A stretch of 64,000 nucleotides of DNA from positions 88,840 to 152,839 of the forward strand of contig ONNR01000010.1 of the NCBI GenBank assembly GCA_900319235.1, in the 5' to 3' direction. Shown here one piece after another: positions 1 to 8,664 of the stretch. Each line of letters starts with the position of its first letter. Within the stretch, counting starts at the first letter, position 1. This stretch comes from an uncultured Prevotellaceae bacterium (GTDB lineage: Bacteria; Bacteroidota; Bacteroidia; Bacteroidales; UBA3663). The translations under genes and the position numbers were made by a program. The notes below the pieces were generated by a model. The model did no database searches, was not told the origin of the DNA, and was given only the letters and a program-made list of their open reading frames with translations.

Positions 1-357
1 GCAGATGGCATCCTTGGCACGATAAATGGCGAAGCGTGAATTGCGGAAGTTTTCGGAGTAGATGGTGTTGTCGATGGCGATGGTCTGTCCTTCGGCCACA
101 TATTGGCTCCAGTCGATGGCCTTCACCTTGGCGTAGAGGTCGTCGGGATCGACAGCCGTGAACTGCTCAAAGGGTTTGAGCACACGCAGTGCGGTGCGGA
201 GCCAGAGGTTCGACTTGTAGAGCAGCTGCTTGTCGCCCAGATAACTTACCATGCGGTTGCCGATGGCGATGTTTTCGCCACCCAGTTGTTCGATTTCTTT
301 GGCCAGAATTTCCTCGAGGCCAGCGAGGGTTTTAGCAATTATCTTGAATTTTTCCAT
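1..357 (-). CDS. THUMP-domain class I SAM-dependent RNA methyltransferase (N-terminal part)
   Basis: The gene reads leftward from an ATG at 357 and runs off the window, so only the first 119 codons are visible. The protein begins MEKFKIIAKTLAGLEEILAK and continues with a THUMP-like region (YLGDKQLLYKSNLWLRTALR), the pattern of RlmL/YpsC-type 23S rRNA guanine methyltransferases, which use SAM to methylate rRNA in the cytoplasm. The catalytic Rossmann domain lies outside the window, so the exact rRNA position methylated is unknown. It follows the serine acetyltransferase gene by 27 bp on the same strand and is probably the last visible member of that operon. A plus-strand frame over the same bases is a shadow. 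Confidence 0.8.
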   Translation of the reverse strand, partial: MEKFKIIAKTLAGLEEILAKEIEQLGGENIAIGNRMVSYLGDKQLLYKSNLWLRTALRVLKPFEQFTAVDPDDLYAKVKAIDWSQYVAEGQTIAIDNTIYSENFRNSRFAIYRAKDAIC

Positions 358-384
358 AAAGCAAAAGGCTTAGGTGCCTAAAGG

Positions 385-1251
385 TCATTTCGCATTGTAG
401 AATAGTTTTGTGCCGGCAGGAACATCGTGGGTGACCCAGAGGTTGCCGCCAATTGTAGTGTTGTCACCTATGTGGACGCGGCCCAGGATGGTGGCGTTGG
501 CATAAACCACCACGTGGTTGCCGAGGATGGGGTGACGGGCGATGCCCTTGACGAGCGAACCGTCGGGCTCTTGCGGGAAGTTCTTGGCACCAAGGGTTAC
601 GCCTTGGTAGAGCGTGACGTGATGGCCCAAGATAGCTGTTGCACCGATGACGACACCCGTGCCATGGTCGATGGCAAACGAGGGGCCGATGGTGGCTCCC
701 GGATGGATGTCGATGCCCGTCTCGCTGTGGGCGAGTTCGGTGATCATGCGCGGGATGAGCGGCACGTCGAGTTGGTAAATGGCATGGGCAATGCGGTAGT
801 TGGTGATGGCATGCATGCCGGGATAGCAGAGGATGACCTCGCCGAGATTGTTGGCGGCGGGGTCGTTGCGATACATGGCCACCACGTCGGTCGCCAATAT
901 TTCGCGTAGTTCGGGAAGTGCTTCGACAAATCGTTTGGCACGGCGTTTGGCCGCATCACGCACCACCTCGCGCTCGACGAAGTCGTCGCCTTGGGCAAAG
1001 GCGATGCCCGCCATGAACTGCTTGGAGATCTTTTCGTAGAGGTGCTCTACGCCGACGCCGATGTGATATTGCAGACCACCTGTCACCACGTTCTTTCCGT
1101 AATAGCCGGGAAAGAGTACGGAGCGGCAGATGTCGACAAATTCACGCAGTTCCGGCACCGAAGGAAAAGGTATCCCTTCGATGCCGAAGTGGTGCAGTTC
1201 GCTTTGAGAGATGTCGCTCAAAGTCGATATGGTCTGGTCGAAATTGTGCAT
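385..1251 (-). CDS. cysE: Serine O-acetyltransferase (EpsC/CysE type)
   Basis: The 288-residue protein transfers acetyl from acetyl-CoA to L-serine, giving O-acetylserine, the first committed step of cysteine synthesis in the cytoplasm. An alpha-helical N-terminal half is followed from about residue 178 by a left-handed beta-helix with hexapeptide repeats: DIHPGATIGPSFAIDHGTG carries the conserved His183 and Asp195-His196, and ILGHHVTLYQGVTLGAK follows. Length fits the EpsC form with a long N-terminal helical domain. It starts 3 bp after the C1 peptidase stop codon and is followed 27 bp later by the methyltransferase gene, so it should be co-transcribed with both. No cysteine synthase gene is visible next to it. 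Confidence 0.93.
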   Translation of the reverse strand: MHNFDQTISTLSDISQSELHHFGIEGIPFPSVPELREFVDICRSVLFPGYYGKNVVTGGLQYHIGVGVEHLYEKISKQFMAGIAFAQGDDFVEREVVRDAAKRRAKRFVEALPELREILATDVVAMYRNDPAANNLGEVILCYPGMHAITNYRIAHAIYQLDVPLIPRMITELAHSETGIDIHPGATIGPSFAIDHGTGVVIGATAILGHHVTLYQGVTLGAKNFPQEPDGSLVKGIARHPILGNHVVVYANATILGRVHIGDNTTIGGNLWVTHDVPAGTKLFYNAK

Positions 1252-1254
1252 TAA

Positions 1255-2475
1255 TCAGATGCCGTATTTAGCACGAAGAGCCTTCGAGATGGCATTTTTG
1301 TTCACAACGTAGTTGAGGGTCTTGGCACGTGCAAACTCTGGAGTCATGTACCAGATGCCGTCATATTTGCCGGTGACGCCCCAGCTGTTCTTGATCAGAT
1401 AATAGAGGTTGCCCTCCTGGTCTTTGGCTGTGCCGAAGAGGTGCATGCCGTGGTCGTCGCCGGTCTCGAAGTTGTCGTAGCCGCGCTGACGCTCTTCGAC
1501 GGTGACTTTCTTCTGTGGAAGAGGCTTCTCGCTGAGTTCCTTGCCCTTGGCACTGCGGTCAAGACGGAGCCAGCGTGCCTGGTCGGCACCGGGAGCATCG
1601 GGAGCCTCCATGTCGGGATATACGGCAAGACCGTCGCGAGTGAATCCGTCCTCGCTGACATCACCGCCCCAAAGCACTGTGTAACCGGCCTTGATGGCGT
1701 CGTCGATGATCTGCATGAAGTCATCGAGCTCGAGGTTGAGGCTTTCGCCCCAGCGCCAGTTGTCCTGCACTTCGATGATGAAGCCCTTGCCCTTGTTGGC
1801 ACCTGTCGAATAGGGATGATGGGTGAACGAGGTGATCGAGACGTAGTCGTCGGGGTTGAGACCGGTGCTTGCGGCAAAGGTCATAGGAGTATAGGTCTTG
1901 CCTTCGTAGGTAAAGGTCTCGGGAGCCTTGCCAAGATATACCTCATGGACGGCACGAACGGCTTTCTTCCAAAGAGGTTCGCCATCGGGGCTGAACTGGA
2001 GTTTGCGTGCATTAGCGGCAGCCTTAACCAATGGGTCGGTCATGGCCGAGAGTTCGCTGTGGTTGCTGAGGGTGTCGCCGTACATGGCACCAGCTGGCAT
2101 CTCGCAGTCGGGGATGAGGCCGTAGTTGCGGAGGCAATAGAAGACATCGACGAACGAACCACCCTGGGCGAAACTTACATCACCGTGGGTGCGCACCGAC
2201 TTTTCGGCACGGTCCATATAGGTGTTCTGGATGACAAACATCTCCGAGAAGTCATAGACCTTGCCGGTCTTCTTGAGTGCCTCGCTCTCGAGGAAACTCA
2301 GGCCGGAATAACTCCAGCAGGTTCCGGCATTCTTCTGGTTCTTGACCGAAGTGATGGCTACTGAATCGACGGTGGTGAACTGGAACCCCTTGACAGAGTC
2401 GTTCTTGGCATCTTCCTGTGCAAAGGCTGCACACGAAAGAAGGGCGGCGATGCCGCAGAGCATAGTTTTCTTCAT
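1255..2475 (-). CDS. C1 family cysteine peptidase (bleomycin hydrolase/aminopeptidase C-like), exported
   Basis: I start the gene at the ATG at 2475 because it gives a clean signal peptide (MKKTMLCGIAALLSCAAFAQ); an upstream frame extension lies inside the preceding gene's tail. The mature enzyme has the papain-clan triad of the PepC/bleomycin hydrolase family: Cys53 in KNAGTCWSYSG, His342 in GDDHGMHLFG and Asn363 in IKNSWG. Family members act as aminopeptidases; export to the periplasm is inferred from the signal peptide and is common in Bacteroidales. Length is 406 aa, near the family norm. The start lies 7 bp after the S41 protease stop, so two exported proteases share one operon. Confidence 0.88.
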   Translation of the reverse strand: MKKTMLCGIAALLSCAAFAQEDAKNDSVKGFQFTTVDSVAITSVKNQKNAGTCWSYSGLSFLESEALKKTGKVYDFSEMFVIQNTYMDRAEKSVRTHGDVSFAQGGSFVDVFYCLRNYGLIPDCEMPAGAMYGDTLSNHSELSAMTDPLVKAAANARKLQFSPDGEPLWKKAVRAVHEVYLGKAPETFTYEGKTYTPMTFAASTGLNPDDYVSITSFTHHPYSTGANKGKGFIIEVQDNWRWGESLNLELDDFMQIIDDAIKAGYTVLWGGDVSEDGFTRDGLAVYPDMEAPDAPGADQARWLRLDRSAKGKELSEKPLPQKKVTVEERQRGYDNFETGDDHGMHLFGTAKDQEGNLYYLIKNSWGVTGKYDGIWYMTPEFARAKTLNYVVNKNAISKALRAKYGI

Positions 2476-2482
2476 CTTTTTA

Positions 2483-4111
2483 TTATTTTTTGTTGTTTTT
2501 GTTTTTCTTGTTTGCAGGCTGCAGGATGTCGTTGTAGCGTTTCTGGTCGGCAACGAGTTGTGCGGCCTTCTTCACGAGCGTGTCTTGCAGCAGGCTGTGT
2601 TTCGACTGTCCGCGCTGATGGTAGTAGCGCAGGATGATCTCGTTGGCTACTTCCTCCTTGATCTCTTCACGCAGCGAATCGAGGTCGTGCTTCATATCGA
2701 AGACTTTGAGGAGGGTGAGGATGCTGTCCTTCTTGTTTGTCAAGGCTTTCTTGCAGAACTCATCATACTCTTCGTCCGTGAGTTTGAACTCGCCGATGGG
2801 TGCGATGGTCTCGTGCTCCTGGCGATAGCGTGTTGCATAGTCGAAGGTGAGATATTCGCGTTCGAGATAATAGGCCAGTCCGGACATCTGCTGCGGCTTC
2901 TCCTCGACATCGGGTTTGATTCCGCGGCCATCGCGCACTTCGCGACCATTGGCGGTGAAGAACACGTGCGTCAACGAGTCGGGTATCTGCTCAGCCTCAC
3001 CTAGCTTGTAGTTGATGACCTGGATGCAACGGCCCGATGGGATGTAGTACTTGGCGGTCGTGAACTTCATAAGCGTGTTGTAGGGCAGGGGACGGGTGCT
3101 CTGTACGAGACCCTTTCCGAACGAACGCTCGCCCATGATGACGGCACGGTCCAGATCCTGCAACGAACCACTCAGGATTTCGGCTGCTGATGCCGAATTG
3201 CGGTCGATGAGGCAGACAATGGGGAGTTGTGGTTCGATGGGTACGGTGTTGGTGCGGTAGGCGCTGTTCCATTCGGGGCGCTTGGCCTTGGTTTCGACCA
3301 CAGGGCTTCCCTTTGGCACAAACATACCGACAATCTTCACGGCTTCTTCAAGCAGGCCGCCGCCGTTCTGACGCAGGTCGAAGACGAGACCCTTGAGGGA
3401 GTGTTGCTTGTCGGCTCGCATCTTGACGAGCGCATCCTGTACATCCTGTCCTGCCTTGTCGGTGAACTGGGAAAGGAAGATATAGGCCACACTATCGTTG
3501 AGCCAGCCGTAATAGGGCACTGCATCGAGCAGAATCTTGCGGCGATGTATCTCGAAGTCGATTGGCTCGTCCACGTATGGACGCTTCACTCGAAGGTTGA
3601 ACGTCGTTCCTGCTTGTCCGCGCAATTTCTCGCTCACTTCGGAGGTGCTCTTCTTGATCATGCTCTCGCCGTCGATGCTGAGGATGGCATCACCCACACG
3701 TACACCGGCTTCCATAGCGGGCCGTCCCTCGTAGGGATTGGCGATGATTACAGTGTCGCCACGCTGCTGAATGAGGGCACCGATGCCGCCGTATTCGCCG
3801 GTGGTCATGGTCTTGAAGTCTGACTGATCTTCCTCACTGTAGAATTCGCAGTATGGATCGAGTTCGGAGAGCATGGCTTTCACGCCAGTGGCCAGGGCTT
3901 TCCCCCAGTCAATGGTATCGACATATTGTCCCTGCAAGGTCGTGATGGCGGCTCCCAGGATCTCCATATATTGCTGTGCGTCGAGGTGCAGGTCCTCCAC
4001 TTTCTTCTTGTTGCGATTGTCCGACGATTGTGCCTGAGCCTGCGTGGGGAAGGCAAGGCTGAGTGCCAGACATGCGATGAGGCCAACGAGGCCCAACATC
4101 TTTTTCTTCAT
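2483..4111 (-). CDS. S41 family C-terminal processing peptidase (CtpA-like)
   Basis: A 542-aa exported serine protease. Residues 1-28 are a signal peptide, residues about 95-180 contain the PDZ domain (GEYGGIGALIQQRGD, AGVRVGDAILSIDGES), and the S41 catalytic core follows with GLVFDLRQNGGGLL, the nucleophile Ser308 in NSASAAEIL and the general base Lys333 in SFGKGLVQ. Family members cut substrates from the C terminus in the periplasm. The C-terminal 100 residues are Lys/Glu-rich and end in a basic KKNKNNKK tail. It is the first gene of the operon; a plausible promoter lies just upstream at 4136-4167. Confidence 0.92.
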   Translation of the reverse strand: MKKKMLGLVGLIACLALSLAFPTQAQAQSSDNRNKKKVEDLHLDAQQYMEILGAAITTLQGQYVDTIDWGKALATGVKAMLSELDPYCEFYSEEDQSDFKTMTTGEYGGIGALIQQRGDTVIIANPYEGRPAMEAGVRVGDAILSIDGESMIKKSTSEVSEKLRGQAGTTFNLRVKRPYVDEPIDFEIHRRKILLDAVPYYGWLNDSVAYIFLSQFTDKAGQDVQDALVKMRADKQHSLKGLVFDLRQNGGGLLEEAVKIVGMFVPKGSPVVETKAKRPEWNSAYRTNTVPIEPQLPIVCLIDRNSASAAEILSGSLQDLDRAVIMGERSFGKGLVQSTRPLPYNTLMKFTTAKYYIPSGRCIQVINYKLGEAEQIPDSLTHVFFTANGREVRDGRGIKPDVEEKPQQMSGLAYYLEREYLTFDYATRYRQEHETIAPIGEFKLTDEEYDEFCKKALTNKKDSILTLLKVFDMKHDLDSLREEIKEEVANEIILRYYHQRGQSKHSLLQDTLVKKAAQLVADQKRYNDILQPANKKNKNNKK

Positions 4112-4135
4112 GTTCTAAATATTAAAAAATTTGGG

Positions 4136-4167
4136 CAAATATCGCGATTTTTTTTTGAATATCCAAA
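4136..4167 (-). promoter_or_regulatory. Probable Bacteroidetes promoter for the S41/C1/cysE operon
   Basis: On the minus strand TTTG (4164-4167) is followed after 20 bp by GATATTTG (4136-4143), one base off TAnnTTTG. The -7 element ends 24 bp before the ATG at 4111. The spacing is the same as in the stronger promoters of this window, which is the main support. Confidence 0.5.
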
Positions 4168-4202
4168 AAATGACTGTGTTTTTTGCTTTTTTTCGGGCAA
4201 TC

Positions 4203-4235
4203 TTTGGGAAAAGTGGGCAAAATGCCTTATCTTTG
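4203..4235 (+). promoter_or_regulatory. Bacteroidetes promoter for the outer-membrane barrel gene
   Basis: TTTG at 4203-4206, a 21-bp spacer, then TATCTTTG at 4228-4235: an exact match to the primary sigma consensus of Bacteroidetes. The start codon is 28 bp downstream. It is back to back with the minus-strand promoter at 4136-4167. Confidence 0.8.
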
Positions 4236-4263
4236 CAGCAATTAATTCTATTTATATTGTACG

Positions 4264-4944
4264 ATGCGTACCATTTTGAAGCGTTTTTGCCTGTTTTTGG
4301 CTGCTTGCCTGCTATCGCTGAACACTGCTTTTGCGGACAGTGATATTTTCCGTTGGGGTATCACCGCAGGCGGAAATATCACCAAGGTTGACGGCTCGGG
4401 AACGGGTTTCAATTACAAGGGCTGGCATTATGACAGTTCGGGCGGTTATTTCGCTGGATTCACGGCACGATTGTCTTTGCCGATTTTGAATTTTGGTCTT
4501 GATGCTTCGTTCGTCTATTCACAGGAAATGGCCGATCTGGGCTCGGGTGACGCCAATGTCATGGAGAAGATGCGTTATTTTTCTGTTCCTATGCATGTGC
4601 GTTATGACTTGGAACTCCCGTTCTTTTCCAACATCGTAATCCCCTATGTTTTTGCTGGTCCACAGTGTAATTTCGCACTCAACGATTTTGACCTATACAA
4701 TTTATTCAGGCAGGATCTCGAATCGCGGGAACACTTATACGAAGTCGATTCGGAATACCGCACCAACAAGCGTGTTTGGAAGGTAGACCTCGGTTTCGGA
4801 GTCATCCTTTTCGATCATTTCCAGGTGTCCTACTTCTATGCGATGCCTCTCGAAAGCAGTTTCCGCTTCAAGACCGTCTATGAAGACACGAAGAGCCATT
4901 TCCGCATGGGCACACATCACGTTGGCCTGACCTTTTATTTTTAA
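4264..4944 (+). CDS. Outer-membrane beta-barrel protein (PorT-like)
   Basis: A 226-aa protein with a signal peptide (MRTILKRFCLFLAACLLSLN, cleavage near AFA-D) followed by alternating amphipathic strands and ending in GLTFYF, the terminal aromatic residue typical of barrels assembled by BamA. The spacing of aromatic girdle residues (for example NFGLDASFVYSQE, HFQVSYFYAMPLESSF) fits an 8-10 stranded barrel of the PorT/OmpW-like group. PorT in other Bacteroidetes belongs to the type IX secretion machinery, but this group also holds many uncharacterised barrels, so no T9SS role is claimed. It has its own promoter and lies 24 bp upstream of the topoisomerase gene, with which it may be co-transcribed. 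Confidence 0.75.
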   Translation: MRTILKRFCLFLAACLLSLNTAFADSDIFRWGITAGGNITKVDGSGTGFNYKGWHYDSSGGYFAGFTARLSLPILNFGLDASFVYSQEMADLGSGDANVMEKMRYFSVPMHVRYDLELPFFSNIVIPYVFAGPQCNFALNDFDLYNLFRQDLESREHLYEVDSEYRTNKRVWKVDLGFGVILFDHFQVSYFYAMPLESSFRFKTVYEDTKSHFRMGTHHVGLTFYF

Positions 4945-4968
4945 CATTCTTACATCCAAGATAATCCT

Positions 4969-7752
4969 ATGTTCGACGACGACGAGAAGACCCCCGACCA
5001 AGAACTAACTAATGACGAGGCTACTGATGCCGCATCCTACGACGAATCAGAAGAGGCAGCGGCTGCAGGCAATGGCTACAAGCCCCACAATGATGACGAT
5101 GCCACGGATGACAAGATACACCATCTGGGCGGCATGTACCAGAACTGGTTCCTCGACTATGCGAGTTACGTCATCTTGGAGCGTGCCGTGCCGCATTTGG
5201 CCGACGGATTGAAGCCTGTGCAGCGTCGCATCCTGCATGCCATGAAGGTGATCGATGATGGCCGCTACAACAAGGTGGCCAACATCGTTGGACAGACCAT
5301 GCAGTACCACCCTCATGGCGATGCCAGCATCGGCGATGCCCTGGTGCAGTTGGGACAGAAGGAACTGCTCATCGACTGTCAGGGCAACTGGGGCAATATC
5401 CTTACGGGCGATTCGGCAGCTGCACCACGTTACATTGAGGCACGCCTTTCGAAATTCGCGCTCGAGGTGGTGTTCAATAATAAGATCACCCCGTGGCAGC
5501 TTTCCTACGATGGTCGCAAGAAGGAGCCTATCAACCTTCCCATCAAGTTCCCGTTGCTCCTCGCCCAGGGCGTGGAGGGCATTGCTGTAGGCCTTTCGTC
5601 GAAGATTCTGCCTCACAACTTCAACGAACTGCTCGATGCGTCAATCGCTTGTCTCAAAGGCGAACCTTTTGAGCTTTACCCCGACTTCCCGACAGGTGGC
5701 CTCATCGATGTTTCGAAATATCACGACGGTGCTCGTGGCGGTGTCGTCAAGGTGCGTAGTCGCATCGACAAGATCGACCAGAAGTCGCTGCGCATCACCG
5801 ATGTGCCTTTTGGCAAAACCACCGATTCGCTCATCGAGTCGATACGAAAGGCAATTGAAAAAGGAAAGATCAAGATCAAGAGTTTCGACGACTTCACCAG
5901 CGACCATGCCGAGATTGTCGTCCATCTGATGCCGGGCGTTTCGAGTGACAAGACCATTGATGCGCTCTATGCCTTCACCGATTGCGAAATCTCCATCTCT
6001 CCAAACTGCTGCGTCATCTACGACAAGAAGCCTCACTTCCTCACCGTGAGCGAGGTGCTGCGTCGTTCGGCCGAAAACACCAAGGAACTCCTTCGCCAGG
6101 AACTCGAGGTCAGCAAGGGCGAACTATTGGAACATCTGATGACGTGTTCGCTCGAAAAGATCTTCATCGAGGAACGCATCTACAAGGGCCAGGAATACGA
6201 GCAGGCCAAGGACCTCGATACTGCCCTCGCATACATCGATATGCGGCTCGAACCGTTCAAGAAGGACTTTGTGCGCGAAGTTACCCGCGACGACCTGCTG
6301 CGATTGGAGGATATCAAGATGGCTCGTATCCACAAGTTCAACAGCCAGAAGGCCGAGGAAGACATCCTGCTGACCAAGAAGAAGATTCAGGAGGTGGAAC
6401 GAAACCTCAAGCACCTGACCACCTATACCGTCAAGTGGTTCCAGCACCTCAAGGAGAAGTATGGCGCCGACTATCCTCGTCACACCGAGATACGCAACTT
6501 CGATTCGGTCGATGCCACCAAGGTCATCGAGTCGAATATGAAACTTTGGTTCAACAAGACCGAGGGATTCATCGGCACAGGCCTCAAGCAGTCCGAATCG
6601 GAATTTGTCTGCAACTGCTCGGAGATTGACGAAGTCCTTGTCATCTATAAGACCGGTCAGTACAAGGTGATGAAGGTCGATCAGAAGGTCTATGTCGGCA
6701 AGGACGTGCTTTATCTCAACGTCTATCGCAAGAACGACAATCGCACCATCTATAATGTCGTCTATCGCGACGGCAAGGGTGGCCCGCATATGATCAAGCG
6801 CTTTGCCATCACTTCGGTGATGCGCGATAAGGTCTATGACATCACGCAGGGCAAGGAGGGTTCGCGCATCGCCTATTTCAGCGCCAACCAGAATGGTGAG
6901 GCCGAAGTCATCAAGGTGTTCATCAAGTCGAAACTTCGCAATTCGAAGGTTGTCAACTTCGAACGTGACTTTGCCGAGACACCCATCAAGGGACGTGGGG
7001 TGAAGGGCAACCTGCTTACCAAAGCCGATGTGCAGAAGATTCAACTTGTTTCGAAGGGAGGTTCTACGCTCGGAGGACGACCCGTATGGTGGGATCCCGA
7101 CGTGCAACGTATAAATTACAACAAGCAGGGACAGTATCTTGGCGAGTTCCTCGGCGAGGATCGAGTACTTGTCATCCTCGACAACTGGGATTACTATATT
7201 TCCACTTTCGAAGAGACCGTGCATTTCGAGTCGAACGTGCTCCGTGTCGAGAAATACGATCCACAGAAGGTTTGGACCTTCATCCTTTGGGACAAGGAGA
7301 TGAAGTGCTACAATCTGAAACGCTCGCTCCTCGATGCACGTGCGAGCAAGCAGAATATGCTGGGTGACGTGAAGCGCTTCAAGTTGGCCACAGGTCTGCT
7401 TTATGTGCCCGAAGTCGTGGAGGGCGATGAGAGTGAATCGGTAGTAACTGAGTCGCAGACGGCTGAGGCTCCAAAGCCCCAACCCCTTGTCATCGACACG
7501 CCCTATCCGCGTTTCCGCATCACGTTTGGCAAGCCCGACCAGTTCCGTCCAGCCATCGAGGTCGATGCCGACGAGTTTATACCAATTCGCAGCATCAACA
7601 CCAAGGGCAAGAAGATCACGCCTTACAAGGTGGCAAGCATCGAGGAAATACAGCCAACCAGAGTGCCTGAAGTCGTCGAAGTCACTGAGGTGGAAGAAGG
7701 AGAAGAAGAACCGGAAGAGGAAACTTCTAATGATACTGAAACATTGTTCTGA
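4969..7752 (+). CDS. parC: DNA topoisomerase IV subunit A (ParC/GyrA family)
   Basis: A 927-aa type IIA topoisomerase subunit that cuts and religates DNA with ParE. After an acidic, low-complexity N-terminal extension (about residues 1-50) comes the winged-helix domain with QYHPHGDASIGDALV and the catalytic Tyr155 in AAPRYIEARLS; coiled coils and the C-gate follow (about 350-480), then a C-terminal beta-pinwheel-like region. The canonical GyrA-box is not evident, which favours ParC over GyrA. The tail is strongly acidic (EVEEGEEEPEEE). No parE is visible in the window. The gene is followed after 6 bp by the DUF3316-like gene. Confidence 0.9.
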   Translation: MFDDDEKTPDQELTNDEATDAASYDESEEAAAAGNGYKPHNDDDATDDKIHHLGGMYQNWFLDYASYVILERAVPHLADGLKPVQRRILHAMKVIDDGRYNKVANIVGQTMQYHPHGDASIGDALVQLGQKELLIDCQGNWGNILTGDSAAAPRYIEARLSKFALEVVFNNKITPWQLSYDGRKKEPINLPIKFPLLLAQGVEGIAVGLSSKILPHNFNELLDASIACLKGEPFELYPDFPTGGLIDVSKYHDGARGGVVKVRSRIDKIDQKSLRITDVPFGKTTDSLIESIRKAIEKGKIKIKSFDDFTSDHAEIVVHLMPGVSSDKTIDALYAFTDCEISISPNCCVIYDKKPHFLTVSEVLRRSAENTKELLRQELEVSKGELLEHLMTCSLEKIFIEERIYKGQEYEQAKDLDTALAYIDMRLEPFKKDFVREVTRDDLLRLEDIKMARIHKFNSQKAEEDILLTKKKIQEVERNLKHLTTYTVKWFQHLKEKYGADYPRHTEIRNFDSVDATKVIESNMKLWFNKTEGFIGTGLKQSESEFVCNCSEIDEVLVIYKTGQYKVMKVDQKVYVGKDVLYLNVYRKNDNRTIYNVVYRDGKGGPHMIKRFAITSVMRDKVYDITQGKEGSRIAYFSANQNGEAEVIKVFIKSKLRNSKVVNFERDFAETPIKGRGVKGNLLTKADVQKIQLVSKGGSTLGGRPVWWDPDVQRINYNKQGQYLGEFLGEDRVLVILDNWDYYISTFEETVHFESNVLRVEKYDPQKVWTFILWDKEMKCYNLKRSLLDARASKQNMLGDVKRFKLATGLLYVPEVVEGDESESVVTESQTAEAPKPQPLVIDTPYPRFRITFGKPDQFRPAIEVDADEFIPIRSINTKGKKITPYKVASIEEIQPTRVPEVVEVTEVEEGEEEPEEETSNDTETLF

Positions 7753-7758
7753 AAGCCG

Positions 7759-8664
7759 ATGAAAAGATTCCTCCTCCTGGTGTGGGCGTTATTGTTCATC
7801 CCTGTGTCTATTTGGGCACAGGATGAGTTGCCACGACCCGTTACCAATATCCTTTCCCTGCGCATCGGCCAGGGGAAAATGCGCGACACCTATCTTGCCC
7901 CGCTTCTCTATACTGGCAGCAGCATCAGCCTTGAAGGGCAACGTTGGCGCATGCATCGCAATCCGGTTTGGACTTCTTGGCAGCAGGCCGATATTATGTT
8001 CTCGACAGGCGAAGACCATGGTCATAACAGTGAGGCGTGGACAGGACGTCTGCGTTATCGCTATGGCATTCTGCATCGCTGGTCCGAAACCCTCTCGAAC
8101 CTTTCGAACCTTTCGAACCCTTCGAACTCCCCTTGGTCTTTCTACCTAGGCCCTTATGCTGGCGTTGATCTCGGCTTTGACTACAACTTGAAGATGGGAT
8201 CGTCCAACAATCCTGCCACGGCTCGAATCACCACCAATCTGGGAGCTGCTGGTGCCGTTAGCTACAAGTTCCAGACGCCATGGGCACAAGGTATGAAGGT
8301 AATGCTACAGGCGCATGCTCCACTGCTTGGTATGGGCTTCTGCCCGGAATATGGGGCCAGTTATTACGAGACGTTCTATCTCAATACGTCGGGCAACATC
8401 CTCCATTTCACGTCGTTGCATAACCAGCAGGACGTTGACGTGCAATTGGCTGTCGATTTCCCGTTGGCCATCATCCCGTGGTTTCGCAGTTTTGATTCCG
8501 TGCTGCGTCTGGGCGGTTCGTATCACATCGAGACGATGGACATCAATGATATCACCACGCGTTACAGCAGTTTTGAGTTCGTTATCGGTTGGGTTTATCA
8601 GTACCTGCCATTCAGTCGCCGCAAGGCCAGTCTTCTAAAACGTTCGCCCTACGATGCATATTAA
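7759..8664 (+). CDS. Secreted DUF3316-like protein
   Basis: A 301-aa protein with a signal peptide (MKRFLLLVWALLFIPVSIWA, cleavage before QDE) and the pattern I associate with DUF3316 (VTNILSLRIGQGKMRDTYL, SISLEGQRWRMHRNPVWTSW), a Bacteroidales family of probable beta-barrel or periplasmic proteins of unknown role. Strand-like segments and the ending (FEFVIGWVYQYLPFSRRK) fit a barrel. Residues 109-123 (SETLSNLSNLSNPSN) are encoded by five tandem 9-bp units (8083-8127), which look like an insertion in a surface loop. The stop codon overlaps the next gene by 11 bp, so the two are probably translationally coupled. Confidence 0.7.
   Translation: MKRFLLLVWALLFIPVSIWAQDELPRPVTNILSLRIGQGKMRDTYLAPLLYTGSSISLEGQRWRMHRNPVWTSWQQADIMFSTGEDHGHNSEAWTGRLRYRYGILHRWSETLSNLSNLSNPSNSPWSFYLGPYAGVDLGFDYNLKMGSSNNPATARITTNLGAAGAVSYKFQTPWAQGMKVMLQAHAPLLGMGFCPEYGASYYETFYLNTSGNILHFTSLHNQQDVDVQLAVDFPLAIIPWFRSFDSVLRLGGSYHIETMDINDITTRYSSFEFVIGWVYQYLPFSRRKASLLKRSPYDAY
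8083..8127 (+). repeat. Short tandem repeat, 5 x 9 bp, inside a CDS
   Basis: Units TCCGAAACC, CTCTCGAAC, CTTTCGAAC, CTTTCGAAC, CCTTCGAAC. The 9-bp period keeps the frame and encodes Ser-Asn-Leu/Pro triplets within the DUF3316-like protein. Confidence 0.9.

Noticed and set aside
6124..7482. A 452-codon minus-strand frame inside parC
   Set aside because: Shadow of the ParC reading frame; it lacks any promoter and its composition is unlike a protein.
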